A DNA stretch of 7,288 nt from Dehalococcoidia bacterium (GTDB lineage: Bacteria > Chloroflexota > Dehalococcoidia > UBA1151 > UBA1328), in contig JASLNQ010000111.1 of assembly GCA_030745955.1 (NCBI GenBank), positions 1 through 7,288 on the forward strand, in the 5' to 3' direction. The notes below the pieces were generated by a model that worked only from the letters and a program-made list of their open reading frames with translations, was not told the DNA's origin and made no database searches. Positions 6,200 to 7,288 of the stretch are shown in pieces (the stretch's first letter is position 1; each line of letters starts with the position of its first letter). A program made the position numbers and the translations under genes.

Positions 6200-7288
6200 T
6201 TGGCATCGACAAAGCAGAGGGCCGTGCTCGCCGTGATCGACGGCCTCGGGTTCAACCGTGTGCGTGGCCGGCAAGTGGTGAAGACGGCCTGGGAGCGGCT
6301 GGCTGCCGGGGACCGCGATCAACTCGGCCTGGCGTCTGAACGCACGGGACGCGAGCCAGGCTGGGCCAAAAACCTGCTTTACCCGGTCTACGTTGAATCG
6401 CTGGAAGCCAATACCCCAACGGAGCAGGCCCTGGCATGGATCGGCGATCTTGAGTCGGGGCGCGATTACCTTGGCGCGGACCTCTGCGAGCGGGTCGACG
6501 CCCTGGTCGAGTCGGTCGCCGACGAGTACCGCTACGTCCCGTGGGCCTCGGGTGCCAGGAACCTGTGGGGGTTGCGGAACGAAAACTTCAGCATCCCAAC
6601 CAGTGCAGCGGGGGTCTGGGCCGGTTTCGAGGACCTCGATCCGGTCGTGCAGGGAAATTCCGAGACTGGCCACCAGCAGATCGGCAACGTGCGCCTCGCC
6701 ACGCAGCTCCCGCTCCAGATCACGCAGGCGATCGACACCGGCGAGTTTTTCGAGAACCCGGCGCTGAACGGCGTCATTTCCCGATCGAAGGAAAACGGTG
6801 CGACGCTGAATTTCTGCGTCCTGTTATCGGGCGTCGGTGGGGACGACGGGCGGGTGCACAGCGCCTGGAACCACCTCGAGGCGTTTTGCGAACTGGTCTT
6901 CAAGCGCCATGGGATTCCACCCGGGAAAGTACAGCTGCAGGCGATCCTCGATGGGCGCGATTCGGCGGTCGACTCCTCGATAGTGGCGCGTGAGGGCTCT
7001 GGCGACTTCCTTCGACAGCTGCGGCAGCTTTTACGCACGTATGACGCCGAGGAGTCGCTGGCATGGGTGGTCGGACGGTCGACCGCAATGGACCGCGATT
7101 ACCGGGAAACGTCGGCAAAGTCCGATTTTGACCACCTCACCGGGGCGATAGGCGAACCGGTCGGGGATCTTGAGGGCGCCCGGGCCGTCATCGCAGGGGT
7201 CCATGCCGGGGGCAGGACCGACCAGGACATACCCCCCATCTCGATCCTGCGGTCAGACGGGTCGATGCCCGCTATCTCGGCCGGCGAT
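6200..7288 (+). CDS. 2,3-bisphosphoglycerate-independent phosphoglycerate mutase, partial, with large N-terminal insertion
   Basis: The open frame runs to the window edge, giving 363 residues with the C-terminus missing. Cofactor-independent mutases interconvert 3- and 2-phosphoglycerate through a phosphoserine. D14 in AVIDGLGF matches the first metal-binding Asp. GNSETGH carries the nucleophile S154. VHSAWNHL (H220), LDGRDS (R253, D254) and GRSTAMDRDYR (R293, R299) match the substrate-binding residues of Bacillus GpmI (S62, H123, R153, D154, R185, R191). GGRTDQDIPP near the end matches the family's TDE..PP segment. The metal-site residues of the phosphatase half lie past the window. In Bacillus the Asp-to-Ser spacing is 50; here it is 140, so about 90 residues are extra. 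TTG 6200 is chosen because AAAGGA (6182-6187) precedes it and no ATG is available upstream; GTG 6224 is less likely. The gene starts 46 bp after the DUF192 gene and may share its transcript. It would be called gpmI if activity is retained. Confidence 0.88.
   Translation, partial: MASTKQRAVLAVIDGLGFNRVRGRQVVKTAWERLAAGDRDQLGLASERTGREPGWAKNLLYPVYVESLEANTPTEQALAWIGDLESGRDYLGADLCERVDALVESVADEYRYVPWASGARNLWGLRNENFSIPTSAAGVWAGFEDLDPVVQGNSETGHQQIGNVRLATQLPLQITQAIDTGEFFENPALNGVISRSKENGATLNFCVLLSGVGGDDGRVHSAWNHLEAFCELVFKRHGIPPGKVQLQAILDGRDSAVDSSIVAREGSGDFLRQLRQLLRTYDAEESLAWVVGRSTAMDRDYRETSAKSDFDHLTGAIGEPVGDLEGARAVIAGVHAGGRTDQDIPPISILRSDGSMPAISAGD

Noticed and set aside
5948..6673. 241-codon minus-strand frame opposite the DUF192 and phosphoglycerate mutase genes
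   Set aside because: It spans two genes with intact family motifs on the other strand and shows no motif of its own.

Overview
The window is a GC-rich (about 60% by eye), gene-dense bacterial chromosome segment. I see no rRNA, tRNA, CRISPR array, transposase or phage gene. It holds six genes plus one 439-bp intergenic stretch packed with repeats. The mix suggests a free-living environmental bacterium: a MEP-pathway IspH, an enolase-superfamily dehydratase/racemase-like enzyme, two MFS transporters, a DUF2332 protein, a DUF192 lipoprotein, an unusual cofactor-independent phosphoglycerate mutase, and small palindromic dispersed repeats. A Chloroflexota/Dehalococcoidia relative (SAR202-like, a group known for many enolase-superfamily paralogs) fits, but this is an inference from gene content, not a demonstrated placement.

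Layout. Positions 3-422 (+) are the C-terminal third of an MFS transporter cut by the window edge. Positions 527-1549 (+) are ispH, with all the family's Fe-S and active-site residues. Its 3' end overlaps by 14 nt a mandelate racemase/muconate lactonizing-family gene (1536-2657, +), so these two are probably co-transcribed and translationally coupled. Positions 2658-3096 lie between convergent genes. They carry two repeat families, each present as an inverted pair: a 29-bp pair (2692-2720 / 2874-2902) and a 24-25-bp pair (2789-2813 / 3059-3082), interleaved. On the minus strand an MFS_3-type exporter (4189-5556) is followed after 36 bp by a DUF2332 gene (3097-4152), a likely two-gene operon. 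Diverging from it, with only 6 bp between the start codons, is a DUF192 lipoprotein gene (5563-6153, +). After it comes a cofactor-independent phosphoglycerate mutase (6200 to window end, +) that runs off the window.

Functionally the neighbourhood is mostly housekeeping (isoprenoid precursor synthesis, glycolysis) mixed with catabolic and transport genes. I do not see an obvious new defence or mobile system. The most notable points are the interleaved inverted repeats in the convergent intergenic region and the roughly 90-residue expansion of the phosphoglycerate mutase between its first metal-binding Asp and its nucleophilic Ser.
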